From Paramacrobiotus metropolitanus (lineage: Eukaryota; Tardigrada; Eutardigrada; Parachela; Macrobiotidae): a stretch of DNA of 64,000 bases. The DNA lies in assembly GCF_019649055.1 (NCBI RefSeq), contig NW_026570373.1:186001-250000 (forward strand). Reading direction: 5' to 3'. Positions 1 to 12,804 of this stretch are shown here, one piece after another (the first letter of the stretch is position 1; every line of letters begins with the position of its first letter). The notes below the pieces were generated by a model, which worked only from the letters and a program-made list of their open reading frames with translations, was not told the origin of the DNA and did no database searches. The translations under genes were made by a program, and so were the position numbers.

Positions 1-2259
1 GATATTCTTACATTACCTTACACATCAGTTCTACGCTAATTTGCTAAACTTGCACAGTCTGACTTTTGGCGCTCATATTTTATTTCAGTTTTTTACTGCA
101 CCAGTTTACTGATTTGTCTTCTATCTCCCACGCTATCTCTGCTTCGTTGTGTTCAACTTGCAATTCTACAGATATTAGCGCAAACATATTTAATGTACAC
201 GAATACACAAAACACTCGTATATTTAGATAACTACATAATGTACAGAGTAACAGCCAAACGTACCCCAAGAACAACTAGTTGCAGGAGCAGAAGAACTTC
301 ATAAATATATTATAAAATAGTGCCCATTGAATTGATGAAACTGAAACTTCGCGCTGCTGAATTGTTTTAATATTTTTATCGCTTTGAAACTGCAACGTCT
401 AAAAATTTTCCATTCTTCTGAAATATTTGCAGTTTTTCATGGCCCTGTATGTATGTATCTGTATAGAGTCAATATTAATGATCTGCATACAGAATTCTCT
501 GGGAAAAAAATAGAAAGGAAGTGCTTTAATAATGATTTTCTCTGCAATTTTTAGCGGTATGGGATGCTTCTACCGATAAAAGTAATATGTTATTGCCATT
601 CTACTACAATTTCATCTATGAACAAAATATTTTCAGTATCCAACATGTCGTCATGTTGTCGCCAGCATTTAAAAATTTTGGCCATCTAATTATTATCGAC
701 CAGCTGAATGAAACCTTCTTATTCATTCATTATTATTTTGTCTACGGACTGAATCTATGATTTTAATAGCACAATCCAGTCGAAACAGAGTTTTCTTTCA
801 ACACCGGAAACTTACATTATCTTTTAAAACAAGCTTATTGCCTTTAAAACAATTTTAAATGTAGTAAACTTCCTTTATTACATTTACTGATCAAGTACTG
901 TAGACTAGTCGTTCGTAAAATATGGACATTTCTTTTTCAAAATACATGTCAGAATCAAATAATCAGGAAGTTCAAATAATCAGGAAGTCACGAACTGATC
1001 TTCAAATTTCTTTGTGAACTTTTTGCCGATAATTATGTTAGCCGATTTATTTACATCGATTCTGACCTGGCTAAAGTAAAATAATACCATATATTTGATA
1101 AGTTATTCGAGAAAGTTGAAGGAGAGTATTCGCAATTTCACATCGGAGGTAACAGTGGCGTAACCAGATTTCATGTGAACGTAGTGAAATGGCATTGTGT
1201 TTCCCTTGCGTTTGGACACATGCATTAGTTATGGAAATGTGTTAATGTACTGGTACAAATACTGGTAACGTGCCATGGATTATTTTTATAACTGTTACAA
1301 TTATTAGTTTTTAGTCGACTAAAGCGCTGCGAAGGTCCCCATTGTTCGGGACCTATGGAAAATGTGGTCTCCGTCTGCCGGACACTGCATGACCAAAGCG
1401 TTGTCACATTACTCTGCCAGCATGCGTCTATATTACAGCGATGCTACCTCAATTAAAAATACAGACTTATTCAGCGCTTTGAGGGAGCTTACGATTGCTC
1501 TGAAGGAAAGGACTGCAAGGTCACTAATCAGCTATGATTACGATTAAGTACCAAATTCGACGAACACCAGATCACTGTGCTGCCAAATCACGGGTCCTAT
1601 TTATTAGAACGTTCCGTACAAACGAGCGCAGAACGAAATCTAAACCAGGTTCAGATATGCAGATACAATGTGTGGCTTCTGATTATGCAGGTGCATGTAG
1701 TCCAACTGGCATTGGCAGCTTCTACTATTCACCGCTAAAAGAAGATTGATGCCACATGGTGCATCGTCCACGGTAACTGAAGAGCCAGCAGTCATCCCTG
1801 AACACACCACCTCTGCCCTGCATCCACACCGCTAGGCATACCGAGAGTAATATTTAATTACAGGTATATGCGAAATTTAGCAGAACATCTCCGCATCTGA
1901 ATTTTTATTGTGTTGTGAGACAGCCAACAAGAAAAGGGTTGTTAGCAGCTGATTTGTAAGCACATAGCAGCACTACTTTCAGTGTATGTGAGCAAAGACC
2001 ATTGTTTCTAAGTGCTTCTTCATGTGGCGGCAAACCACATCCTTCTTTGAAAACAACACCACATGAAGGATGCGCCTCGCATTACAGGCATTGCTGGTTT
2101 CGATAAACACCTCGCAAGCATGAGCGTGGTGCTACCATTTCTTGAGATTGGCCAATACTGCCGAAAGTAGGTTCACCTTGAATGCGAGGCGCGCCCAGTT
2201 TTCTTCTTTTCCAGTTTCTGGAATTTCATCAGTGGGAAATTCAATGGGTTACAGTACAA
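1..2259. other. Intergenic, no gene recognised
   Basis: AT-rich sequence downstream of cyclase copy A. Open frames here are short and show no family motif. A 17-bp direct duplication lies near 958-991. A perfect 12-bp inverted pair (GCGCCTCGCATT at 2072-2083 and its complement at 2181-2192) is the only local structure seen. A segment near 1460-1520 resembles 55682-55750, suggesting a dispersed repeat. Confidence 0.5.
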
Positions 2260-5200
2260 TCACAGCGGCCCAGAGTATCCGGTTAACCAGTACGTTATCA
2301 TCTCGAATGCCCCCTTAATGGCCTGTGTTCCCCGACAGTCCACCCTGTATTCCGGAAATCCTTCCAGTAATATTTTCGATTCATAGCTAATGTGTATGCG
2401 ACCCGGCAGGCCGTGACTGCACATCCGGGAGGCTAAATTCACCGTGTCACCAAATCTGCAAAACAGCAATTGTTTGGCCACAGTTGAAATAAAAACCGTA
2501 TCCTATGGTTAAACTCGTAAATGATTCTAATAAATTTTTCTTTCGCCTTGAAAAACTCCGCCATGCTACGAGGGTACGCCAATAACGCAACAACCATACG
2601 GCATGACTGAATTAGGCTGCTTACAAGCAGTAGCGCAGTCTTCGCAAGCCCAAAACGCCCGCCGCACAGGGACCTGCAAATTGAACAAGTTTGTTACAGT
2701 ATACTCGCAACTGCAGCACCTCACTAATGTACTAACCACGTTGACGAATTAGTTAAATTTTCTGTGCATACCAGAATGCAATCCAATCTTAAATCGCAGT
2801 GTTCTAAGAAAGGTCATCTCCGACTCGGCCTCCATCAGCTTCGTAGCGAAAAAGGCTATGCGCTGAACATGACTGTTGCCAATTCTTTCTGGCAAACCGC
2901 TGGCAACCTAGCACAGTCCAGGTTTGTTGCGAACTGGGGCTATAATTTTTCTTGTTCTTGTACACATACCAAATATGAGTCTCCCACAGCTTCCACTTTA
3001 TACACATCGTATCGCGTAGATAAACGGTCGAAGCATGATTCAGTTTGACCGATCAGACTGATCGTACTCTCCGGACTGTTCGTCTCGACAAAATCCACAA
3101 AACCCGACAAGTCCGTGAACATCACCGTCACCGACTCGAACAGCTCCGGCATCACGTCGGAACCCACACGTAACTGCTTTACGATAGACCTACAATTCAG
3201 GACGACAACGAATTTCAACAAAATCAAAAACTTTCCGATGGGATACGAATATCAGTGGCGAAGAGCATGGCGAATGCACTCATTAGCTGCCATAAAAAAG
3301 ACTCAAGACAAAAAAAAAATTCAAGGCGAAAAAACCGGCCGCGTGTATGCTTTAATTCAACAACGCCGTAGGTTAGCGAAACTACTATCCGGTTAAAGCG
3401 TCTGGAAGAAAACCTGCATTGTGGTCTTTAGCAAATTAGCGGTACCGAAAAGTTCAAGAAACTGTTCGTGCAAAATCTACGGCGAAAGGTTTATTCGTCA
3501 GGAATGTATGACGGTTACGCTCGTCTTTCTAAACTGACCGTGGTAAAAACTGCCCGATGATAGCATCACATTTGCCCATCTCTTCCTGCAAATTATTCGT
3601 CCGCACTGCTACCAAATTTTCCAAATCTTCAGAATAATCCGAGAGGCGCTTGTACATCCTATCGATTAATTTATTTTGACCGAGCCCCGAGGTCAACAGT
3701 GGCGAGATATCGGCAATACGCGACCGGAGACGTTGCATGCTGGGTCGCTGATGCGGATCGGCAGTCCAGCACGACCGCAGCACACTTTCGAAAGCCGCAA
3801 AATCCTTGAACTGAACAGCGCCATGGAAAACATTTCCTTTACGAGAGATCAACGCGTACAAATCATCTGCAATTGCAAAACATGGCTACAGGTAACCTAA
3901 TCCGGTGTGAGCACTACAACTATAGGACACCTTTAGTTAATACGCTAAATTTGTGAAATAACGCTCCGTTGCTAAGCATCTCGTAGATGATAAACCCGGA
4001 AGAAAACACATCCAGTGCCTGCATGGCTTTGGAATCATTGAGGTTCGGTTTCTCCGGGGTCCACCAATACAGCGGCTCGGTTAGCTCGCTTTGACTGATT
4101 GGCTCCATGTTCTCGCACTTGGTGCACAGCTCGACGTCTAATCGGTCGAATCCATAATTGGTCACTTTCAGTGTAAAGTGCTTGTCAATCCAGCACGTTA
4201 ACGGTGTGAGGCGACCGTGATAGCGCAGCGGAGAAAGGTGAAGGAAGCACAGTGCCTGCAGAAGAAACGTTGCAGTTACTGGTGTTAGTTTTATGGACAG
4301 TACTTACCTCGAGATAGTCGACAATAAGGGAGCTTATAAAGGCAAAATCTCGGGTGACCAGACTGCTGTGTATGTCACGCAGGGTCCCGCGCGGTGGACA
4401 TTCCGTTACCGCGCTAATCGTGTAGACGTCGAACTTGTTTTTGGTTATGGATAATCCCAGGAACCGACAAAGATTTTGATGCTCTAATCGGTAGAACTAA
4501 CGACGAGCAAAGACATGAGAGCTTTAAGGATTATTTTTTGGACAGTAGCGTCCGCACGTTACCTTTCGTAGAAGAATTAGTAGACTTTGATGCGCTGACA
4601 TTTCCTGGAATGTTATGGCGCATTCGCGCCGGCACATCTTCACCGATCTAACGGATTGTCCCCGATAGATGGCGTAAGTTTGGTGGAGACCCTAAATACG
4701 CGAAATGTCATACTTTTCCCTGCAAGACAACTTTCGCTTAAACCTTACCGCAATCGAAGGTGAAGCGCTTTTCATCGCTTCTCTAGTTGGTGTCAGCGAG
4801 TCGTCCTGAACGGTTTTCGATTTACCCGGGGCGAAATACATGGAGATGGAAGATTGGCGGCGTTGCGCACCAGGAATGATGGTAATGACCACGTGCCACC
4901 AGGGATCGTACAGTATGCGCTCCACCGCTCTCCTCTTTTCTCTTCTACACCACACCAAAAACATATTCGTATTCGTACAATGCTCTCCTTTTCTGTTTGT
5001 CGACGGTAATTTTTAATTAGCACTGTATGTGTGCCGCGATCCCCTGATGCACTGTATACTGTATAGTACCTTAAGTAAACGATCAACGCAGCGCTGACGA
5101 TCACCAAGGCTCCTGCGAGGCTTATAATGGTATTCTGTATCCACTGATTATCACCTGTAAACGGCACAAAAGTTAAAGTCAATAAAACAAGTAACCAGTC

Positions 5201-7924
5201 AACCGTTCTTACGCTGTGGCTGACAGACTTCCTTCTGATTCGTGTAACCACAAAAGGGTTCGTTTGGTGGCGGAAAAGATGCGTTGGCCCAGACTGTTAA
5301 CCGCGTTGGCGTGACCTCTCGCAGCCCGTCCTCCTTGCCTTGCTTTTGCAGTAACGCCTAAAAGGCCAACCAGTGCCACGAAATGAGTTGTTACGCACGT
5401 TTTCAATGATAATCGGTGAAAAAACTACTGTAGTTGCGTACTCTACGGTTTCCAGATGGCGTGAAATACGCTATGACAAAATCACTTCGTCGCAGTCCGT
5501 TGCTGTCGATGTAGATGGTGCCGCCTCCGTTGTCATCCGTGAACGTGCGGTCCAGCATATATTTTACTAGCGTTGATCCGGTTAAATTAGCTGGATTTTC
5601 TCCAGCCGATAAAGAATTATTTAGCGCCTGAAAAACGTGCAGATACGTATTCCTTGTATCCGCTGCCGCAGTTAACGAGACCAAGTTCAAGCAGAATGTT
5701 GCAAAAAATAAGTAACGGGCTTCAAAAAACAGAAATGCATTTTTTTCTAGTTTCACTGGATCTGCCACTTTCAGCTAAGTTTGCCATAAAAAATATCCCA
5801 CAGTGCAAAAAAGAAAGATATGCTTCAGAAATATGGATAGGTGCTTCTACTTTTCTACTATTGTAGTTCTACGTACATAACTTACTTGAGAAAGACTGGT
5901 GATTGCCAAATAGGTATCCACAAGTGAATTAAAATTCTAAGCAAAAATAGGGAGAAAATTTATAATACAGAGGTAATTTAATCGTGGTTATTGTTAGCAA
6001 ACTATACTGCCGCACCTGATCTTTCAGCGCATAAGGGAAATTGTAATCTCTCTGCGATCTTTTAACGAATTCCGCTCCCAGAGTTGAATCGGGGCGGCGT
6101 ACATAATCGGTGGATAGACGACCAAAAGCGACTGGAAGGCTTGAAAGGCGATCTGTAAAAATGGTAGTGCACGTGTCAGATTTGTCACTAAAATTAATGG
6201 TAAAAGCAAAATTGTACCTCGTCATTGCTGTCATTGTATCGCCAATCCAAAAGACCCTGCAGTTTATTTTTCATGGCCTCCACAGCCACATAAACCTGAA
6301 ATAGCGATTTGGTAACATGACCGGTTGCTGCAAAGAGCAACAAGCACCCAAAGGAAGGTCACGCCAAAGGTTGTCAAAGGTTGTCTTGTTTTTGCAACGA
6401 AGCTTCTTACGTATTCTCCATTTGTCATGTTTTTAACAGCCGCAGCGATCTGAAATCATAAAATATCTGTCATCATTAAATGTCTTTATAACATCATGGA
6501 GAAAATGGTTAACATACCAGAAACTCACGCAAAAATGACGCATGGCCAAAGTACAGTACAACTGTAAAACATATGGCAGGTTACTTCCGGCATGAGAATT
6601 TTTCTCGGTGTTAAAAATTAATTGTTAACTGTCATGAGCAATTTAGTCCGTCTCCAACTAACCTCGGCTGACCTGGCGTATTTCGTCCAGAATGGGTTCG
6701 AATTGTCCATAGGGGATTCCCGGTGTTGTGGCGATATTGCGCACCGTGGTGGAGATAGTGCGCTCCTTTTGGACATCAGTGAGCAGGGCTGCCGCTAACG
6801 TGTAGTAGAACGGCACCGAAGCGTTATCGATCACCAGGAACACCGATGTCCACGCGTACTTATTGAGGAGTGCCACGTATAACTGCGAGCACTGTGGTAA
6901 GGAGAAGTAGTTCATACCGATCCAGGTGGGATATAGTTGGCGATTGCGGATTTGTGGACTGTATGCTACCCTATGAAGAGACACTGCGTAGAAACATTAC
7001 GCTTTTTACAGACTCGAGGCACACATTTACGTATATTCCCGCTTTTTCTCCCGCCATTATTTCCTCTCCCATCGCAACAATTTTTAAAGCGTATTTTAAG
7101 AGTTTAAAATTTAAAAGTTTAAAGCAAAATTTTGCCTGTTATCATATACACCGTACGCAGGTGACGCAAGAACCGGTGTTATCTTGCGAATGTGCACCGT
7201 CTTTGCCGTTATAACTGGTTTAGCTGGTAAGTCTATTATCTGGCGGTCCGACGGGAACGAAATCCGGGACGGGTCTTAGATGTACGCTATTTATTCCAAC
7301 TAAAACTTTCCTTAATTATTGGATACACAGTTTAGCGAAAATTAGCTTTCATTGAGCGCTTGCTCGATTCGGTTCTGGCATCTTTGGTAGACATTTTCGG
7401 CTTTCCGGGTTATTAGATCTGTGCAATTTAAAACAATTTTCTCACGTTGATATCCATAGGCTGTTCCATTGCGACTGAAAATACGGCATCTCCGTCGACT
7501 CAACGCAAGCTGAAAGATTAACACCGTATTACGGAAAATTCTTAGAGAAACTCAAGTAAAAACGCCCTCGCTTATGTAACTGTGGTTAACTTTCGGTACC
7601 GGGTATGATATAGACGGTCAGATCATTCTCCGGCCGTTGCCGATAATGCCATTCCGACACGATCCTGACGGCATTATCCGTCAAATCCGCACATGTTTTT
7701 GTTTGATTGGATAAAATTGTCAAATTGAAGCGCATGGTCGTGTTGTACTTGGCGGAAACATAATCTTTGGCCACGGATAAAGTAGGTCCCAGATACACCA
7801 GCGAGCCGAACCCGATGGGCGCACTGTACACCACGGCCACCAGACTGACGTTGAGCAGCCCGTGTACGCTCATCATACCAGATAGGACAACAATCAGCAC
7901 AAATGCCATTTGATTATCAGCCAT
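2260..7924 (-). CDS. Receptor-type guanylyl cyclase, copy A (one exon frameshifted)
   Basis: Membrane receptor predicted to make cGMP from GTP. Order along the protein: N-terminal hydrophobic signal and ANF-receptor-like ligand domain (exons 7600-7924, 7446-7509, 6663-6958, 6518-6561, 6411-6449, 6218-6295, 6016-6152, 5886-5936 and one ending at 5627), a transmembrane segment (about 5100-5150), a kinase-homology domain with degenerate catalytic loop (HGRL and NYGF in place of HRD and DFG), a coiled linker ending FLPRS, and the cyclase domain. The cyclase keeps the metal-binding Asp in FTDLSGF and in KVEAVGDSYL, the guanine-specifying Glu of KVE, and FGDTVNLASRM. Exons join in phase with GT-AG ends. 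The exon 6016-6152 is 137 nt where copy B has 138; one C is missing near 6090-6094, shifting the frame in the ligand domain. It is either a recent pseudogene or a sequence error in a C run. The Met at 7924 precedes a hydrophobic stretch matching copy B. Confidence 0.85.
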
Positions 7925-7986
7925 TTTCAGCGCAGGAACGCACAGATCGCCGGCAATAAGCTTTTCAATATTTCATAAGTCATTGA

Positions 7987-8415
7987 ATAAGAATGTATCA
8001 TGTATTCAACGGCGGTATTAATCTTGAACGGGAGTGGAATCCTGAGGTATACTTTGATCGACATCCTGCTGAACTGTTTTGCTTGAAAGTTACATGAATA
8101 ACACCAGCAGCTTTTGCTATCTGTGTTACAGTATTAATCCCACGAATACGCTCACGGTGATCACCCACGGTAATTGAAGATCCAGAAGCGCTTCCTTACT
8201 TAACTCTCCACGTATAGTCATTCATCACTGCGGTAGTTCACTCGCTGCGGCTTCGCCACAATCACACGTTTCGCCGGTAGATGTCGAATATGGAATAAAA
8301 TAAAACCACCGACAAACAGCTTGTAATTATCGTAATTACTAGCGCGGACTGACAGACGGGTTGACACTGCAGAATTCTCATCGGGTTGAAAGGTCGGATA
8401 GATGTCGAATTCCAC
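7987..8415 (-). other. Conserved block upstream of cyclase copy A, possible short gene
   Basis: An open frame of 65 codons (8415 to 8218) plus sequence down to about 7990 resembles the block at 19761-20110, which lies in the same place upstream of cyclase copy B. Matching pieces include a SNY-K-L segment, an IVxxP segment and a KQ-x-I-x-L-KI segment. Conservation at protein level suggests the duplication included more than the cyclase, either a small separate gene or its remnant. The alternation of hydrophobic residues suggests beta strands; a resemblance to an arrestin-type domain is only a guess. Reading frames in the two copies are interrupted at different places. Confidence 0.35.
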
Positions 8416-8419
8416 TGTA

Positions 8420-9588
8420 GTATTCTAATAATTAACGGGGCAGGACAGCGCTCAAAGATTTTCTTAAGACACGGCAGACTTTCTTAATAAAAATCTACCT
8501 GCATCGTGCCAGTCAGTGCACCACGGATTCTGCTTCCTAATCCGCGGACAGATATGCACTCTGGCGATTAGTATTGATTTCATAATTTCCATACATAGTC
8601 ATGCAAGCGATACAGTCATCCACTGGATCCCAGGAAGCCGGTTATGGCAGATAATGCGTATGTTCGCGGGAAAATTGTCAACATAATTTCCCAGATGCAT
8701 TTGCCTGCATTGACAAAACGGTTTACAGGAAGATACAATTAGCGACAGTAAATGCGCAGTTTGCATAATATACCGGCAGTTTCCTGTTCCGATTTTCAAT
8801 ATCCTAAACATAAATTTCTAGGAAAGAGCAATGATTCGTATGATTTGCAGTTTATACTGCAAATCTGCAGTATGAGTATTTTCAGTACTGAATTTATCTG
8901 AAAAACATTGAAGAATAACTAATATTATTCTTTCCGCATCTGCACAGCTTGAAGCCAGAACATACTGTTTTAATATTTACGTATTTATAGACGAGGTCTT
9001 GGAAACCTGCCTACTGCAGTTTCCAAGTCTTCCGAGAACCGGTTAATCTTGCATAAATTAGGCAGCTTGGTAGTACACATAATATTTTAGATGACAATAT
9101 AACGCGAACAAGCTAACATTTTTTCCTTCTGCAGTGTGTTTTGTGTGTTTTCATGACGTCAGACGTTACCGTAAGGCGTCGTGGCAAGAAAATGCATTTT
9201 CCTTTTCCAAGAAGGAGCGTCCCATAAGAAAAGAGCTAATTTATTATAGTGACAAGCGGTACATTTGCCAACTGCTCCCTTTTGGTGAGCTGTTATACGC
9301 ACGGATACCGGGTGGCTACTACAATATTACGGCTTATTCGATGAGAAATCAAGAAAACCGCTTCCAGATGGTAAATTGATAATGGTGATTAAGATGATAC
9401 CATTTGACGCATTCAGAAATGCAAATAAGAAACTTCCGACAGACAAATGCACTTTACATCCAATCTCAACATTCTTAATTTCTTACCGGAATTTCAAGCG
9501 TTACATATAATCTAATATAGGGGAAAAACAAGTCTAGCCGAACCAGTTCTAAGCAGGGCGCAATCCGAGGGAAACCGAGAAACGGCTG
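8420..9588. other. Intergenic, nothing recognised
   Basis: AT-rich sequence with only short open frames and no domain motif. The plus-strand frame at 9134-9379 has no recognisable family signature and is treated as chance. Confidence 0.4.
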
Positions 9589-9593
9589 AAAAA
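9589..9593 (-). terminator. Oligo-T Pol III terminator
   Basis: TTTTT on the minus strand directly abuts the 3' end of the tRNA-like sequence, the usual arrangement for RNA polymerase III units. Confidence 0.5.
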
Positions 9594-9665
9594 GGCGCCG
9601 ATGGGGGAATCGAACCCCGGCTACGTCGTTAGATCCGCGTAGGCAGTACCACTGCACCACGGCGC
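9594..9665 (-). tRNA. tRNA-like Pol III gene, anticodon not assignable
   Basis: The 72-nt minus-strand sequence starts GCGCCG and ends CGGCGC plus one base, giving a six-pair acceptor stem. It has an A-box-like TGGTGCAGTGG and a perfect B box GGTTCGATTCC with a mostly paired T arm. A run of five T follows directly (9593 to 9589), as for a Pol III terminator. The acceptor resembles tRNA-Gly types. The middle does not fold normally: CTACG and CGTAG can pair but enclose 12 nt, so no 7-nt anticodon loop can be set, and the first T-stem pair is C-C. It may be a tRNA pseudogene, the head of a SINE, or an unusual tRNA. Confidence 0.55.
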
Positions 9666-10169
9666 AATACGTTGAAATCCTTTGAAAGACTTTATCGCTG
9701 TACGTGAGCCGCTTCTCCGCTCACACAGTCTTTGGTACTTCTGATGTCAGCCGGATGGTGCTTTACGCTGCGGCTATACATGGTGCATATGTACCGCGCC
9801 TTATTTAACCGTATGTATTGCCGTAACGTCACACTCCAGGCGGGTGACGGCAGCAGTACAGGGAAACGTGTCGAGTAGACTTGTTTTCCCCCCTGTAATT
9901 ATATTATATTACAAGAAACAGCCTCGGCTTCGCCTCCGCGTTTCTTGTGGTCCATGGCCATTTTATTTGAATTTGAATGAATATTTATTAGATTACCATC
10001 AGTCTATTCGTCGAAACATGATCGGTACATGCAACAGGGTGAACACGAATTTTCTATGAAAATCAGTCTATAAGGTGTGAAATTCGAAACAGTGATAGTG
10101 CACTGGATCACTAGTTCTGTAACTCATCACTTCACTGGCTCTATTCCCTGGAAGTTGGTGTGTGCCCAG

Positions 10170-10950
10170 TGGCGTATGTCCGGTCAGTAGTGGTGGCTCG
10201 ATTACTTGATTAGCTAACCGGTTCCGTTCGCCGGACAGTAGTGGTAGCTCGGTCACTCATGTTCACTGTACAATAATGACAGCTCGGTCACCCGCTCACC
10301 ACCCGGGCTTTCTGCGCCGGACAGCAGTGGTAGCTCGGTCACCCGCTCACCTAACGGACTTAGTACACTGGACAGTAGTGACAGCCGCCACTGAAAGCTC
10401 GGTCACCCGCTCACCTCCCGGGCTTTCTGCGCCGGACAGCAGTAGTAGCTCGGTCAGTCGCTCACCTAACGGGCTTTGTACATTGGACAGTAGTGACAGC
10501 TCGGTCACCCGCTCAACTTCCGGGATCTGTGCACGGACAGTACTGGCAGCTCAGCACTCCTTCACCGAAGGGGGTTTTTACGCCGGACAGCATTGGTAGC
10601 CCGGTCACCCGCTGCGCTAACGGACTTTCTGCGCCGGACATTAGTGACAGCGCGGTTACCCGCTCTCCTACCGGGCTCTGTGCACCGGACAGTAGTGGTA
10701 ACTCAGTCACTCGTTCCCTAACGGGCTTTTTACACTGAAAAGTAGTGACAGCTCGGTCACTCGCTCACTCGGCCACTCGGCATCGGACAGTAATGACAGC
10801 TCGGTCAACCGCTCACTAGCTATCCATAGTGGCAGTTCGGCCACTCACTGGCTTAGCGGGCTATCTTAACTAGAATGTAGTGGTATTTCGGTCAACTAAC
10901 GGGCTTGTGCACTGAACAGTGGCGGTAGTTCTGTCTATCGCTGCTTGGCC
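10170..10950. repeat. Minisatellite of about 51 bp, roughly 14 diverged units
   Basis: Units begin with forms of GGACAGTAGTGACAGCTCGG, followed by TCACCCGCTCACC and an ACGGGCTTT-like segment. Unit starts fall near 10322, 10371, 10436, 10487, 10537, 10587, 10638, 10689 and 10738. Most spacings are 49-51 bp; one unit carries an extra 14 bp. The common period is a multiple of three, so a 17-residue repeat stays open over much of the array on the plus strand (10276-10599, 10493-10738) and also on the minus strand. End units are more diverged. No flanking exon was found, so coding is not claimed. Confidence 0.85.
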
Positions 10951-11982
10951 GGCACTTGTTTAGAAATTGTCCTCGATGACAACGTTGGATCTGCAGCCGT
11001 TCTTGTCGCAATAACGCCAACGGTCTGCTAATTAAATTGATTCTGATATTTTAATTAGTGGAAAATACTTTCATTTTTTAACTATATTTTATTTGGTTTA
11101 CGTGGCAACATTGCCTGGTCAAAAATACTACGATGATAATTATTATTATAATAATTTAGTTACATTTGGTGAAGGTAGTCAAAACTCTTCCGCTGTGGCG
11201 CTCGAAGCGGGAGAGGTTTTAAAAGAAATGAATAAAATCTGGCCGGGTTTTCGATTACGGGCTTTCAGAATATAATATTGGTTTTGGTCAGTCTTTTCTG
11301 GTTTGCCGGCTCTGGTGTATCCCATTCGTGGCAATATAGATCTGAATCTTGATAACTGACGTCCAAAACATGCAGCTCGTACAAGTACATGACACTTACG
11401 GGTAAAATTGTATCATTGCAATACCACAGCACTGTAATACCAGTAAGGACGCGCTGTAATACCAGCGGAAATAAATAAAAATACTGCCTGAATCGTATCC
11501 ATAACTGTTCAGGCAAAAATAGTAGCGATACCAGGTGAATTTTCAGCGTGCACGCTTGAACTACATACTGTAATTATAAACTTGCTACGATAAATCCTTT
11601 TAGGCTGCGTACTGAATAAACGGTACACCCGCCTTAGGTACAAAAGGTACCTTTATGGAGAACCTATAACTCCGGCTGTTAACTAAACCAATAAACTTTT
11701 CAGAGCCAATCATCAGTCATAGTACATATATTTTTATTTGCGGTTGGGAAGGTAATATTGTATTGTACTTCGCGCCTACTGATGCAACTGGTGATCCATC
11801 GTGTAAAATTTGGACTTCGTAACTACATACATCTACAGTGTAATGCATTATTTACTTCTCATATTCAAAGTTTCAAAACAGCGCAAAATAAACATGGGGG
11901 CAAAGAAAAAGAGGAAATCGATCAAAGTCGAAAAGTGTTTTCATGGACAGCAAAATTTTAGCCCCGACCCCTGGGTGCAAGG
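10951..11982. other. Intergenic, nothing recognised
   Basis: AT-rich spacer between the minisatellite and a fold-back element. Short open frames on both strands have no recognisable motif. Confidence 0.4.
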
Positions 11983-12154
11983 CTTAGGCCTCGTCCCGAA
12001 TTTGAAGCGAATCTCGTTGCGATACAGCAACTCCACCTCGCGAGGTGGTTTCGCGTACCGTATCTGTAGGCGTGGCCACTGCATACAGCCACCTCGTGCG
12101 GTTGCGCAACTGTACCATAGCGAGATTTGCTTCGAATTCGGGACAAAGCCTTAG
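11983..12154. mobile_element. Fold-back (MITE-like) inverted repeat
   Basis: The left arm (from about 11983, with CTCGTCCCGAATTTGAAGC) pairs with the complement of the right arm (ending at 12154, with GCTTCGAATTCGGGAC). Arms are about 65-80 nt with mismatches. A perfect 16-bp palindrome, CCACCTCGCGAGGTGG, sits at 12033-12048 in the left arm. The structure fits a small non-autonomous DNA element; target duplications were not resolved. Confidence 0.65.
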
Positions 12155-12804
12155 TTGTGATTTTTGCGTACTAATATTCCGCGCATTATCTATGGAATTG
12201 CTTCATAGCACAGAAAGAACGGCATCGATAAAACATTTTTGAGGGCACCCTCCAAACTGCCACAACACACGTGGATTCTGCATACATTAAATTTGTTAGA
12301 TAAATCAAAATTTATAACACAAAGTTTTCGTAAAAAAGAACGAGATGTTTTAAAATATTGTACCACATTTGTAAGACAGCATTTTATAAATAAAGCAATC
12401 TAAAAATTTAACGTGAATAAAGTGTTCGATCATTGTCGCGTTTAGTTGGCTGATTCAGGTAACAATTTCACGCTAAATTAGCTGCAATAAATATTCTGCT
12501 GTTTTCCGAGCCGGTTTTTTAACGCTGCAAAAACCTTTCGCCGGAGGGAAAATTGTAGAATACCTGCTTGAGAAGGGAGTGCAAAGTTGCTCGATTCCAG
12601 TTTATTGAATGTGGTAAAACAACTGATATAATGCCACGCTGGCAGTCGATAAAACAAGCATCGCCATGTCCGGATCCCGTTGTGTATGTATGCTGCAATC
12701 AGTGTCGAAGTCTCGACGAAAGTAATCCGAAATCTGCCAGAAAGTATGCAAACTAATGCGTAGAATTTACAGTGCAACACAGTGGCGGTTTGATTATAGA
12801 CTTA

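Noticed and set aside
1362-1749. Two overlapping plus-strand frames
   Set aside because: Short, no motif, biased only by chance; not supported as a gene.
2764-3396. Plus-strand frames over cyclase copy A
   Set aside because: Antisense shadows of the cyclase exons.
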